Assembly (NCBI RefSeq): GCF_000003815.2
Contig: NC_049983.1
Location: 9,858,779 to 9,922,778 of the forward strand
Direction of reading: 5' to 3'
Source: Branchiostoma floridae
Taxonomy: Eukaryota; Chordata; Leptocardii; Amphioxiformes; Branchiostomatidae
DNA length: 64,000 bases
Made by a program: the position numbers and the translations under genes. Shown here one piece after another: positions 24,020 to 59,700 of the stretch (position 1 is the stretch's first letter; each line of letters starts with the position of its first letter). The notes under the pieces are model-generated. The model saw only the letters and a program-made list of their open reading frames with translations. It searched no databases and was not told the origin of the DNA.

Positions 24020-26865
24020 GTGTGTGTGTGTGTGTGTGCAAAATTAGCATTGAACTTCCTTTACAGAATCCCTATCCACACACCAAATATCATTAAAAAC
24101 ATCCAGAGGTTCTTAAGTTATGCTGGCCACAAATATCAGGAAACACAAACACATAGACAGACCAAGGACACACGCACTGACAAACAGACACATTTCGATA
24201 AGTTCAACGGTTGGTCTAATACTGATGTTCTTTCTAAAGTAAAACAAAAAGTAGTGTTACTTTCCAAGTGAAGACATACGTATCGCCATTATTGATAAGT
24301 ACAAAAGTTGGTATCATCTTGGCTTTCTACGTCTTTCTTAAACAGTTGAGAAAATAGCGTAAAAGGTAGATAATCAATAAGCTGAGAATTCATTATCATG
24401 TCTGTTATTCCAGGGTGCAGGTTGAACCTACGAAAAAGCTGACCAAAAGGTGAGTGTTGTCAAGTTACTAGTTATAACTGTTATAGATTACTACTTACAT
24501 TTATAGTGTGAAAGGTGAGCTCGATGTTATCGATGTTTCAGGTCACAGGTCTATGGTTCTGAAAGCAATTGAGGGCACTTTGCGTGTTGTGTTAAGTAAA
24601 ATTGAATGCCGCCATATATTGACATTTGATTGACGGATTAATTTACATTTTCTTACATTACGTATTGCCCTTCAGTGTTTCCTTTGTGAACGAGAAGCCG
24701 AAGCCAGCACCAGCAATAACATACCCCAAACAGAAGGCACCGACTCAAGGTATTATTCATACTATACACAAATATTTTTTTTCTATCGAACATTAAGTGT
24801 CTGAGTTTCTCACCGATGACTCAATGTATGAAAGAAGTAAGACTGATTCAGAAACAGCAACCTCGAAACAACTCCTCTGACATATTCTGACGTAAGCTGT
24901 ACATTTGTGACGTACACATACGGGATTCGGGGAGAACCATTTTAACCACACNNNNNNNNNNNNNNNNNNNNNNNNNNNNNNNNNNNNNNNNNNNNNNNNN
25001 NNNNNNNNNNNNNNNNNNNNNNNNNNNNNNNNNNNNNNNNNNNNNNNNNNNNNNNNNNNNNNNNNNNNNNNNNNNNNNNNNNNNNNNNNNNNNNNNNNNN
25101 NNNNNNNNNNNNNNNNNNNNNNNNNNNNNNNNNNNNNNNNNNNNNNNNNNNNNNNNNNNNNNNNNNNNNNNNNNNNNNNNNNNNNNNNNNNNNNNNNNNN
25201 NNNNNNNNNNNNNNNNCCTACCCATCAGAAAAGAACGTAAGCTGCGTTTGGTGTCGTGTCGTGCTATGTACTGGACTTGTCTTTAGATACGACCTAGTAT
25301 TAATGCTCTCTACTTAGCTGTTTTGCTTGTTTTGTGGCTTGTGTTTTTTGCTTCAACCTTACTAACGCAGAAATATATTTACTTTGTTGGCGTATCTGTA
25401 CTGTGGATCTATTCATGCACGCCGCCTTGCTTCCACCCTCTGCACTGCACCTTCCTTGCCGCCTGCACATTTCGGACTATATGCTTCTCTCTGAATAGAA
25501 GCTAAGACAGGTAGGCAACTAGACATGACCGAGGACGAAATATGCAGATGATTTTTACGAATCGACATGCACCAATCACAGTGTGTGAGACAAAATGCCA
25601 AATTATGCAAATCTCAAGCAATCACAATGTACCTACATACTATAGTCATACTCTGCAGTCAGAGGTTGAGTCGCGTAGATATAGTAGTAGTTCGGAAAAT
25701 TATACCAGCGCTCCTCTTACGTAAGAGGAGCACCAGTGTAATTCTTCCGACTACTACCATATCTACGCGACTCAACCTCTGCTTGGAGAGTACTACACAG
25801 CTATACAGCGCTACATCTAGCAAGCCCAATGTTTGGAATTCTGACCAATCATCGCCAACTTTCTAATAATTCAAACATCACAATTTTTAGCTGAAATGAG
25901 AAATCTAGTGTGGTCACAACTCTTTTGAATCAACATGTATTTGCTTCCGCTGATTCAATACAGCTCTTCCAAGCAAAATGTACATATCCTTCTCTCAGAT
26001 GATTACATGTCTACATGTACATGTAAATGAAACCTACAGTTGATTCCATTGGCCATTCTAAAGCAAACACACACAATGACAACAGATCAAGCCAAATGAA
26101 CTTATCTAGTATGTCAATGCTTTAGTATTGGGAATTGACATGACATTGTCCCTTCTATTCTAGAAAGGGAATTCAAAGAAGCAATCCAACTTCGTCGCAG
26201 ACGGGCAGGCTGTAGACCCGGGTAAGTTTCCATAGGGTTTAACTAAGGTCAGAGCTGCTAATCATTTCGCTGGTTTTGATGTTTATGCCACATATAATTT
26301 CAAGAGATACAATGCAAACGGTTTAAGACCAAGCAGAAGAAACAACGCAGCTTACCCAGTGGTGTTAACCTGCAAATCACTAAATCCTGAGTCTAAAACC
26401 ATTGTGTGGCCCGTATCTTCCTGGAACCGACATACCTGTCCTTGGTGCTGAAATAACATTCTTCCTTTGTTGGTTGCACATCGCACGTTGTAAACAATAG
26501 TACACGTTCTTTCCATTTGTCACTTCCAACGAGACAACCATTGCCAGAACTTACACATGTATGTATGTACGGGATACAATTGCTGACCAAGGTGCTGAAA
26601 TGCCTGCCATGCACTCCTTTCGTACAGTTCTAAACCACACAGTCAGACGTAGATTTCTGAGCAAGTTTTCGTTTATTTGTCTCCTTCCACAGCCACCGGT
26701 AGATCGTACGTGTACAACAGTAAGACCGGGCAGCGGAAGTGGGCAGACACGGCTACAGCAGTGGTGGCCGCCAACAGACTGAGGAACACGAGGAGAACGA
26801 GCCCGAGAGAGGCACCCCAGGACCCCAACCCTGCTACCAAAAATGCCTCACCAAATAGTGTTTAA
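18454..26865 (+). CDS. Small type I membrane protein with CNTNAP-like fibrinogen-type domain
   Basis: Exons: 18454-18508, 20588-20797, 21360-21485, 22023-22207, 22813-22924, 23643-23868, 24414-24449, 24676-24749, one exon in the assembly gap ending at 25236, then 26164-26221 and 26693-26865; phases agree throughout. Order of parts: signal peptide (MASHILRTSIIFFIVISIG...), a fibrinogen-like region as in contactin-associated proteins (YTIDIDD..., VYCDF, MNHDSETRTQI, YAWWVDRSG..TYWGGA, CACGVDGTC, CNCDANDATWR, LPVTMLRFGDTGQ), a Thr/Pro stalk, a membrane span, a dense cysteine cluster, a Lys/Pro-rich tail and the same WW-like C-terminus as the upstream cadherin. It lacks the laminin G, EGF and discoidin domains of real CNTNAPs, so it is a minimal receptor or adhesion protein; its ligand is unknown. 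ATG 18454 is chosen because the signal peptide follows it. Confidence 0.88.
18525..18740. repeat. Foldback MITE family B in gene 2 intron 1
   Basis: Left end cgttagtttgcctttatccg is an inverted near-copy of right end cggataaaagtgaactagcg. The flanks are TTAAA on both sides (18,520-18,524 and 18,741-18,745), consistent with a target-site duplication at a TTAA-type target. A second family member is at 44,129-44,348. Confidence 0.75.
20216..20520. repeat. Tandem duplication in gene 2 intron 1
   Basis: Two copies, offset by about 190 bases, share aatggcgccccctttcac (first copy cagtggcgcc...), agtgcaatgc, and agactgtgaagacaaatt followed by gttgtactggatt. The second copy lies about 60 bases upstream of the exon 2 acceptor. 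Confidence 0.7.
21551..21880 (+). pseudogene. Decayed copies of gene 2 exon 3 edge and exon 4 start
   Basis: The exon 3 block at 21,413 (gtagtctcggactcggcctc) recurs at 21,551 (gtagtcttggacacagcctc) and 21,663 (atagtctcggactcagtctt), each followed by the same diverged intron start. The exon 4 start (ttatgtacag then tacgcgtggt) recurs at 21,851-21,890 as ttgtgtacag ... ttacgcgtggt, with an early in-frame TAG. These look like tandem exon-edge duplications that have decayed. Confidence 0.65.
23390..23415. repeat. (TA)n microsatellite
   Basis: A run of alternating T and A in gene 2 intron 5. No other feature is seen. Confidence 0.8.
23643..23868 (+). CDS. Gene 2 stalk, membrane span and cysteine cluster exon
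   Basis: This exon encodes ESTTIPPVTATPTPWVQTA, a hydrophobic span of about 25 residues (GITVIIICILIFIGIVIMLN), and then CLCAPWW followed by CTRYCGCCKCCDCCLCCD. The cytoplasmic side thus has fourteen cysteines within about 32 residues, a strong candidate for multiple S-palmitoylation or metal binding. The acceptor at 23,642 follows a long C/T tract and restores phase with the preceding exon; the longer upstream open frame is intronic. Confidence 0.85.
23964..24038. repeat. (TG)n microsatellite
   Basis: About 37 TG dinucleotides with one C interruption, just downstream of the cysteine-cluster exon of gene 2. Open frames across it on either strand (poly-CV or poly-HT) are artefacts of the repeat. 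Confidence 0.95.
24952..25216. other. Assembly gap of 265 N
   Basis: The gap lies in the tail region of gene 2. The sequence immediately after it (tacccatcagaaaagaac|gtaagc) reads as the end of an exon (YPSEKN) in the phase the next exon needs, so at least one tail exon is partly hidden. Confidence 0.95.
25660..25781. repeat. 122-bp near-palindrome (foldback element) in gene 2
   Basis: The arms run from cagaggttgagtcgcgtaga to its exact inverse tctacgcgactcaacctctg and meet at cctcttac|gtaagagg with no spacer. The outer about 23 and inner about 10 bases of each arm match exactly; the middle has several mismatches. It is non-coding, in the intron between the gap exon and exon 26164-26221. Confidence 0.85.
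26164..26865 (+). CDS. Gene 2 C-terminal exons with WW-like module
   Basis: Exon 26164-26221 ends GQAVDPG and exon 26693-26865 continues ATGRSYVYNSKTGQRKWADT before a Thr/Arg/Pro-rich end and TAA. The split falls after the first base of the Ala codon, as in the cadherin at 14575/15023. The segment from GRSYVYN to RKW matches the second and third strands of WW domains position for position, but the first WW tryptophan is absent. Confidence 0.85.
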
Positions 26866-27363
26866 AGAGGCTACATGTGTATAAGGAAACTCTGAATGCA
26901 GAACATTCTCCTATAGTTCGGTGACATACGCGGTGCGATCATCTCAAGAGCGCTAACGCAGGGCATTGTTTTGACAGCCATAAATGTGTACTGGAGAATG
27001 ATGTAGAAATATTTTTGTAAATAAATGTGTGACATCTAGTTGCATAACAAAAAAGTGGTCCTGCAGGCTTTGACTAGAGGGGATTTCATTGTAAAAGACA
27101 AATGTATCCTTTCATAAATACCAGAACTAGTGATTTTGGCGACGCCTCTGGAGCGGAGCTTTAAATACCGTTCTCTTCACAAATTACTGCTCTTTTTACA
27201 TGTACAGCAAGTGTGGGTAGTTCATTCTGTACAATTTACATGTGTGATGTGGCTAATCTAATGTATCAATATATGTGTATATAACTCTAGAAGTTATCTA
27301 ACTATTGTAGAAGCACATTATAGGAGAAACATTTTGTAGTGTAGTTAAAGTACGTTTTACTTT

Positions 27364-27369
27364 AATAAA
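27364..27369 (+). other. Polyadenylation signal of gene 2
   Basis: AATAAA lies about 500 bases after the gene 2 stop codon at 26,863-26,865. A weaker candidate (aaataaatgtg) lies near 27,019. Gene 2 and the KDM7 gene are convergent, and their 3' ends meet near 27.4 kb. Confidence 0.5.
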
Positions 27370-27399
27370 GATTCTGAAATATGAAAGAAATACACGACT

Positions 27400-29486
27400 C
27401 AAAGATGATTTTCAATCAATATATTATTTTGGTAGGTTGGGATATAACAACAAACACTGAGGTAATGTAAGAAAACATCCTTCCACAGAACAAGCATCTT
27501 ATAAAGTACAAAAAAAAGTTGTTGATATACAGAAAAAAACTCAGACGTGTACTAATAAATAGGAACTCTTCCTTTCCTTCTTCGGAAATAGTGCAGGAAA
27601 TACAAACAGTTAAAGTGGTCAATTATAGACAATGCAGTGCTTTCTTTTCCATCATTCTCAACACATGCTATTTCTAATTTATGTACAGAATACAGTGCAA
27701 GATGGGAAGAAACAGTACATAACACAGTGCTACCAAATTAAGACTACTCTATTTTTTTGTATCTTTTTTTTACTCTGCTGTACAGATATCTAAAGCCACA
27801 CAACTTTTCTACTGGAATTTTACACCAACTTTTTTCTTAACAATCCATGAACTTTATTGCTATACTTATCAACTCGTCATTGACGTAACTGGCCATGACA
27901 CTTGCATGCACAAAGCAGTGGTGTGGGAAACTATCTGTACATTTCATCTCCACAAAAATGTGTACATTACCTACATTGTACTCACTTACCTATAGTTAAG
28001 AAGGACCACATAAAAAACGTGGAGTTAACATGTTAGGAGTTAGTCAAGACTTCTAGTTCTAACTTTGGAAGAATAAAGGAAGAACAAATTTTAGAAATCA
28101 ATTTTTGATGCCATCCTCCATTATGGCATGTCAATAAACTGGTTGGTAGATTAAATCTTTGATATAGCACCATAAGATGGTTTCACTTCTGGGTTTCAGA
28201 ATCTGTCAATACAAGAAAGATGTGCAAAAAAATGATTCAGTCTTTCTTATAGCTGGCATCCAAAGCTGCGAGCAAACATACATATACACGTAGGCACTAA
28301 AACATTCCACAACAAAGTCTATGTAAGGAAGAAAATGGTTTGTTCTTGACGTTAGTACAAAACTCACTTCACACAAAAGCCACATGCAGGCTTATAACTA
28401 TATCTTCCTACCAACTCGGTTTGCTGTAGTTCACACGGATCTTGCTAGGCGGCGCTAACGATGTATAACAATGGCTTAACACTGTTCCGGTTGGGTCAAA
28501 AATACATGCTTTGTAGTTCTTGTTTTTTTTTTTTGTTACTTTGATAGCATGTTTGTAACAACCTTTGCATTTTCTGGGGGAAATCTTTTACACAACAGTA
28601 CATGTCTCACTGGTAGTTAATCCTACACTGGGATATATACAAAAGTCATCAAAACCTATATTTGGAAGTTAACTTAGGAACCTTGGATGTTAAACACAAT
28701 TCTAAGCCACTAATATATTCTTCAACATGTGTATCTTAGTGGCCTTCACATCCTTCACATTAGTGAACAAAGACAACTTAATACTTAGTATCAACACAAA
28801 CAACACATTTATGTACAATTGCAAACACTTTCCGAGGAACTTTTATCCTATTTTCACCTATTGTAACCTCAATCCTAATGGAGAAGTCTTCGTATTGCAA
28901 CTTACTTTTATCAGTCATGTTTTTTTTTACCTACTTTTTATGAGCTAGTTATTTATAAGCCCTTGACTGAAAGAAGTCTTAACTGGCCACACATACATGT
29001 AGTTCAACCAAAATGTAGTATTTTTTCAGCAGGCTTTTGCTGTAGATTTTATACACTGTTAGTGGATAGCCGGGTACGGATGGTTCAATTTACACTGAGA
29101 GAAATTCCTTTCTGAAATCATTGGTTTTTTTTACAATCGCAGTAAGGCCTTTTTTTTTTAGAACATGTAATTTTTACATGACTATTGAGATTCTTTTTCT
29201 TTGCCTTTATACATGCAAGCGAAAATGATTTTGTCATGTTTGTATACGTTTACGGGTTTTTCTTTTTTGTAGATCATACTATTATACAGCCATGCAACAA
29301 AAACTGGGAAGTGTCACAATTTCCATATCTATCACTGTATACATCAGACTCTAGAGTTAACAGTTTTGAAAAGCGAGGCTCCTAAACTTCAGTCTTTGAC
29401 AATTACGTCCATAATAATAATGTGTAGTATGAAAATGAGACAAACGTATTTGGCCTTGTGTTCCTCTGTGTACTATTAGTGCCCTG
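27400..29486 (-). other. Probable KDM7 3' UTR
   Basis: This is about 2 kb of AT-rich sequence with T- and A-runs and no supportable exon on either strand. It follows the KDM7 stop codon on the minus strand. A minus-strand AATAAA (tttatt on +) is at about 27,852. The exact cleavage site cannot be fixed from sequence. Confidence 0.5.
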
Positions 29487-48822
<19,336 letters not shown>

Positions 48823-49876
48823 CTTTACAACTTCACGGCAGACAAACGCGAACAAGACAACAACATCCGACAATCTTTAACCCGTTTGAATAAAACTTGT
48901 CTTCAACCAAAATACACAATATCACAGCCGATATTTATTTTTAGTATGATTTTGTTCATGAAATGTAAAATATTGGGTCCAATGGTAAGATTCGTAGAAA
49001 GTGACAGAAACGCAGTAACACAGTCTCGTGCGGTTAATTAAAAAGACCAAACAAGCACGTACGTAATGCGCATGCGTCTGTCGCAAGGCATCCCGGGTAA
49101 GAGACCTTGACCTGTAGTGACCCCTCACTTTCAGCTGGTGGAAAGGTTGGAAAGGTAACATCAGGGCATGACAAGACCCTACGTGTACAAAGAGAAGAAT
49201 GTGACTGTACAGAATTGTTTCAACCATCAACTTAAAACAGTTACTAAGTTAGCATTTATACCTCAAAATCATTTTACCTAAGACAGTATAACATACAAGT
49301 GTCAGCTAACGTTACATATTTTAAGTATTTCAGCTCAGAACCTCCAGTTGGCTCTAGTGGGGTTCTTATGACTTATAAGTTGCCTCATTCAGTTGTGTAA
49401 TATTTTGTATTCTGGCATTATTTATTATATTATAAGCCTGGAGTCCAGCCTTCAACAGTTCACTTCAGTCTACTCCCAAAGGTTACGCTACTGACATTAT
49501 GACTGTAAATGCAGAAATGTTCCCGGTGGTTTTATGTTTGCAGTTTTCGCCTTGCCAATTCACAGCAATTTATAATTTTTCCAAAACAGCATTTGACTAC
49601 TGTAGATGGCGCTACTGTGAACACAAAACCACTGTGAACACTTTATTATCTCACTAACACAAAATTAGATCCCTGCAAACTTAAATGCATTAACAGTATT
49701 GGATATTATTCTGACAATACTGTAAATGCAGAAATGTTCGGGGTGGATTAATGTGCACGGTTTTCGCGGTGACCACTTTATCAAATCCCCGCGAACTTAA
49801 ATGCATTACTGTAATACCCTTGAACCTTGGTCTGATGTCACAAGCCTAGTTTTTTTTCACTTTCAGTTTTCCCAAG
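48823..49876. promoter_or_regulatory. Divergent promoter interval between KDM7 and CRYM
   Basis: The two start codons face away from each other across 1,054 bp. TGCGCATGCGT at 49,067-49,077 fits the palindromic NRF1 consensus, a common element of bidirectional housekeeping promoters, and CCCGGG follows about 15 bases later. The start of the KDM7 coding sequence is GC/CpG-rich compared with its introns. Transcription starts cannot be placed from sequence alone. Confidence 0.5.
49499..49815. repeat. Two related repeat copies upstream of CRYM
   Basis: ctgtaaatgcagaaatgttc occurs at 49,503 and 49,721. Each is followed within about 70-200 bases by an inverted-sense companion (gcaaacttaaatgcatt; gcgaacttaaatgcattact). 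They look like two MITE copies, one with a longer interior. Confidence 0.6.
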
Positions 49877-54731
<4,855 letters not shown>

Positions 54732-54824
54732 TGAGATGTCTTCCAAAACCACGCTAACGATAATTGTCAATTTTTACTATCATAATGATAATCTTTATTA
54801 CTCGAATCAATGAATTGTACACTA

Positions 54825-54960
54825 ATATGGGGTCAGTGTTGGGCTCAGAATGAAGATGTTCTGGGTTTGAGACTCGCCATGCTTCTGACGTCGTGCCCTT
54901 GGGAAAGACCATGACTTTGCATGACCTTCCCTGACTGAATCTCTCGGCTTATGTGTCAAA
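54825..54960 (+). repeat. SINE-like element
   Basis: ggtcagtgttgggctcagaa followed by ctgggtttgagactcgcc resembles a degraded tRNA head with box B. The tail cgtgcccttgggaaagacc matches tails of the repeats at 10.6 and 19.8 kb. Confidence 0.45.
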
Positions 54961-56079
54961 AGTGTGCTGAAAAAAACACACACGGATTTGGTGCAACATA
55001 ATGTATATGCCAACATTTGCCACCTGAGCCATAACTGTCTGACATTAATTTTTTTATTACTAATTAGTGCTCCAGTCAGAAAAGGTCATTCCATCTTTTG
55101 ATAGATTTTGCTGCATATGGAAAAAATTAGGATTAATTCCATTAAGCCTAGACAAACATTGTGTTATGATATTAAGAAATGTCTAAATTGGAATGAAATG
55201 TCATGAATTTTTACACAATGATTATAGAAAATGATTATAGAAAATGAAAATTGGAATAAATTTATGCTGGATACAGGCCGTTTACTAATAGCAATCAAAG
55301 TACATGTACATGTACAATCAAAATATCAATATGCATATGGCTATTAATTAATAATTCCATAGAAAAGGCATGTCATTAATGTCTTGGAAGGAAACAGTTA
55401 TTATCTGGTATGCAAATATGCAGTCTCAATTGATTGTTATGTAGAGGTAATAAGCTTTATGTGCCTTATAGACCATGCAAATAAATATGGAACTTTTCAT
55501 TTTTAAAATAGTCGTGGTATAGTAAAAAGTGCAATTAGGTATTCTTTGGAAGTGTAACTTAATTGATAATATGCATAAATATTCATGCGGTGTGGATGTA
55601 ACAGTTGGTACTAATGTGACAGAAATTTAAAGAAAAATTACTGATACTTTTTATACAGTCATACAGTAAACCAGGTGCTATGATTCATATTTTATGTAAT
55701 TTTTGCTATCTGGAAGATATATATTGTATTTTTGACATTTGAGAACTTGTTTTAGTAAGTCTTGCTACTACTACTTTAACATAGACTTTGATAACTTGTA
55801 ATGTCTGTATGATTTTGAAACAGATTATACTGTATTTCTACAGATACATACGCGATTGTATTTTTAAAAATTGTACTACATTTTGTACAAGATGGATTGT
55901 GTTCATTTGCCTTTTTTTAAATGTTTGAATGTTCAGCATTTGCTTGAGTGTCACATATTACCTTGTATTGAAGAGCATTTATTCGTCTGATAAGTGCGTT
56001 TGGGGAGACACTTTTTGTTTGATTTTTTAAAAGAGTTCCACAGTTGCCGAAGTGAATGGTGACTTTCTAGCGTACTTTC

Positions 56080-56290
56080 CAAGCAGAGGTTAAGCGCTGG
56101 CTTGTTTTTGGTGTGTCTTTAGCCGTTTTTGTTTGGCTTCCTATTTTGTCAGGTTTCCATTTGGGCACAAACTGGTGGACAAAAAGGAAATGTGACAAAA
56201 TACCGGCAGAAATTTGAGTCTAATAAAGACGCCTTTAAGATGCGCATGCCAAAAACAAGCAGAAAGCCTAGCCTATCCTTGGATTCCTAA
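56080..56290. repeat. Imperfect foldback repeat
   Basis: gctggcttgtttttgg near 56,096 is mirrored by ccaaaaacaagcagaaagcc near 56,248. Inner blocks ttttgtcaggtttcc and ggaaatgtgacaaaa are also inverted. It is non-coding. Confidence 0.55.
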
Positions 56291-56761
56291 GGGTTTGAAA
56301 AGACATCACTGTCAGCAAAATCTTGTTTTCTAAAAAGAGTGATCAGCCATCACACATACATGTACAAATACTAGTATAATATAATCATTAACTCCTACTA
56401 GTCTGTGTGCACATTTACATCCAGGTATGAGGTGAGGTGATGACAAACTCACACTAAATATGACCAGGTTAGTTCGAATGGATGAAACCTGCGCCGCAGC
56501 CGACCAACCAATGTTGAACTACTAGTATGTCAGCTTCGTATTTACATGTAAATACACTAATTACACCCCCCGTATCATCCAATGGACAAGAAAAACCGGT
56601 TCTTATGATAGCCAGCTACATTTCACCAGAAGATGAGACTCCATCGCAAGCGCGCGTCGCGACGTTTCAGGCTTTCATCGCTTTTCTCATCAAGGCAAGC
56701 AGAACGTAGCGAAACCACAGAATCCGGCATAAAAACAAGGCAGAAGAAGAACAAGTCCAAG

Positions 56762-59700
56762 ATGCGTCTATGGATAGCCAGTTTGCTTCTTGCGTACTCA
56801 TGGTTTGTGGCCAAAAGTACAGGTGAGTTTGCTTATGAGTTGTCTTCAAACGAAACGTATGAGCGACTAAATGTAGCTTCGGTCCCCAAACCAGTTATTA
56901 TTTCTATTTAACAAGGACGTTTTCGAGCTGTCTTGACTATAATCTTTATCGGTGGAATATGTTGGTGTAATAAATTTGGTCTGTTCTCACCTGAATCGTG
57001 ACTGGGAATTAGGCATACAAATTAATGCAGTCTATGAGAGACAGGTTCCACCTGCACCTGTTATTTTGCATGAATGTGAACAGAATCTGTCAAGTTATGC
57101 CAATTATTTCTTTGATCTGACTTGTATCGATTTACAAGATTTCATAAGATGTAAGAAAAGAGGTGGAATCAAAGTTGTAAGGTTAGGACAGGCGACATGT
57201 AATATGTGTTGTTGTTTACATGTTGTCTGCACCCTTTGATCGGGGCTACTTCTTTGTGTAATCTAGTGTCGTAGTTTTACAACTGACTCTTTAATGCAAA
57301 CTTCTCCGTCCCATACCCTATTCGACAGGCCCAAAACAGTTGTAAAATAAAATGAAATGTGATTTAGACTATGACAATGCGCCAATCCTGACAATAATTC
57401 ACAGTTAGTAGTTCAACCAATTATACAGAGCATGACAATATCGGTTCGACATATTTGGCAATGCATTTCTATGCCTTTATTTTGCATTCCAATCCGGGGT
57501 CCGGCCGGGATGTTTGTAAAAAAAGAAAACTAGAAATGTTTACGTAAAATTATACACATCACTATTATCTTTACGTCTTGTGTACTTTTATATCATACTT
57601 TTCGTTCCCGAAAGCTGCCCGACCTGGCTCCAGTTTGGAAATGTGACGTACGCTTTGGCATCATCCGCATGTAAAGAAAAACTACATCTTGTATCATTAG
57701 GCCACAGCAAGTAAATTTTATGGATGACATCCTCTGCAGACTGCAAAATTAGTGCAATCTAAAATTAAAAAAAACAAGATGGGTGAAAAAAAACAAGATG
57801 GCTACATTTTCAAAATAGGCACCATAAAGTTGTGATGACTGTTGTAAACAGAATTAAAGGGACCAAACATGCTATCAGAGCCAACAAGGCATTCATTCCT
57901 GTATCTAAGACATGTACTGGTGTGGTAAAAGTGACATTAGTGTGGTAGACTGGCATCGCCAACAAAGTTGGTAACCACACTCATGGCTTCCATATTGGTG
58001 TCACTTTTACAACTATCCAATACGTTTCATTTCTACATCTATAATCCTAGGTAACTCGCAAGTGTCACTTCCACAAGTACAATTATTAGCCTACAACACA
58101 ATATATTTGCTCATTTTGGTACTTTGTCGTCATGTTGACCATCCCTGCAGAAGAAAAAAATCTTTTTTTTCTGAAATCAGGCGAAAATTAATGCGCGCGC
58201 TGATGTCATCCAAAAAATTTACCTGCTGTGACCTTATACAAAAAAACTATATCTTGTTTCATTACACTGTTTTTTCCCCACAGGATCAGGAATCACCTAT
58301 GAAAGCTCTGCAGATAGCTTACGTCACCTGTTGGACAATCACTTCTCGTCTGACCGTCATCACGTGACCAACCCCGAGGGTAAGGAGGATGCCGTCATCT
58401 TCATCACGGAGCAGTTTAAGAAGTACGACCTACAAGTCTTCTCACAGATGTTCGACACGGACACCAAGGGGGTAAGTTGTAGATATAAGTAGTTTTAAAA
58501 CAGTTGATGTGGTGTTACATTATGGATAGGACGGAATGTCGCAAACCCGAGAACAATATGAATTACCCATTATTTTGCCAATGTTAAATAGATGTGCGTC
58601 TGGAAAAAAGTAAAAATGTAGAGAACACTTTTGTGACATGTTTTAAAAATATTTCGTCAAGATTAAATAGATGCACTCGGTAAAAGACGGTACCATAATT
58701 TAACTTATAAATATGCACATTATAGCTATTTTTGTAACGACAATGTTTGTCGAGTGTAAAGATGACCCAAAAATGTCTTAAACATACACGGTTTCACCAT
58801 GTTCCAAAGATGTATACAACCAAGGTACAATACAATCATTTAAGGTCAAAGTTAGCATTACGCCTTTAGTACGTAGTCGGGCATTTATACAGAGGAAGAT
58901 TATGGAGAGTCACGATTGGAAAACTATGTCATTTTTGTTGAGTAGTACAATGCTTAACTTTATTCATGATCTTTATTTGCATGTTCCTGCCCATGTGGAC
59001 TAAATGCAGCAAATCCCATGATGGGATACTAATAATAATAGACTAAGTACTATAACATGTAGTATTACAATTGAATAAACAATACATCTGCAACTATGCT
59101 ATCACTATATCTAACGTTTACATGACTCTTCCCTTTTCTTAAAACATGTGTATACGAACTCACAGAGTTTGTGTTGTACAAAGTTGTCTGTGGTTGTCAT
59201 TATATGTACAAACAGGTTGTCGTTGGTTAACTCTTTACTCTTTATTCTGGACAAAGGTATACACGGACCAAATTTTCAGCGACCACTGACGCCTTCTTCG
59301 GGATAAATACTGATGATCTTAGCATTTAATTTAATTGTATTATGATTACGACCAACACAGATGAGCTTCCATGACATTTTTGTTGCGTTTGGACATATTT
59401 CAAAACGAGGGCCATCGATTGTTGTTTCCAGGTCAAGGGACGAAACATCATCGGGACCTGGCCCGGCCTGAAGACGGGGACGGCAGATGACCGGCCCGTC
59501 ATGGTGGCCGCTCACTACGACACGGCCCGGGGCTCCCCGGGAGTGAGCGCGGACGGCTCGGGGATGGCGGCTCTACTGGAGGCCGTACGGATCATCACCG
59601 CCCGCTCCTGCATGCAGGAAAACTCCGTCATCTTCGCAGCCTTCGACTTCGAGGTGCACGAACGTAAGTTCAGTGGGAAACTAGCATGTGGAAAATGTAT

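Larger units (their letters stand above)
54732..56761. other. CRYM to M28 interval
   Basis: It contains a probable CRYM 3' UTR; AATAAA hexamers occur at 55,255 and 56,222. Also present are a SINE-like stretch, AT-rich sequence and a foldback repeat at about 56,080-56,290. No further gene is seen. The last 150 bases before the M28 start are CpG-richer (gcaagcgcgcgtcgcgacg), fitting a promoter. Confidence 0.5.

Noticed and set aside
23754-24050. Open frames with long HT or CV repeats
   Set aside because: Direct product of the (TG)n microsatellite.
24848-25225. Open frame across the run of N
   Set aside because: Exists only because N codons are not read as stops.
26848-26865. PDZ-binding C-terminus on gene 2 (ends in PNSV)
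   Set aside because: The position two before the end is Asn, not Ser/Thr or hydrophobic, so it fits no standard class.
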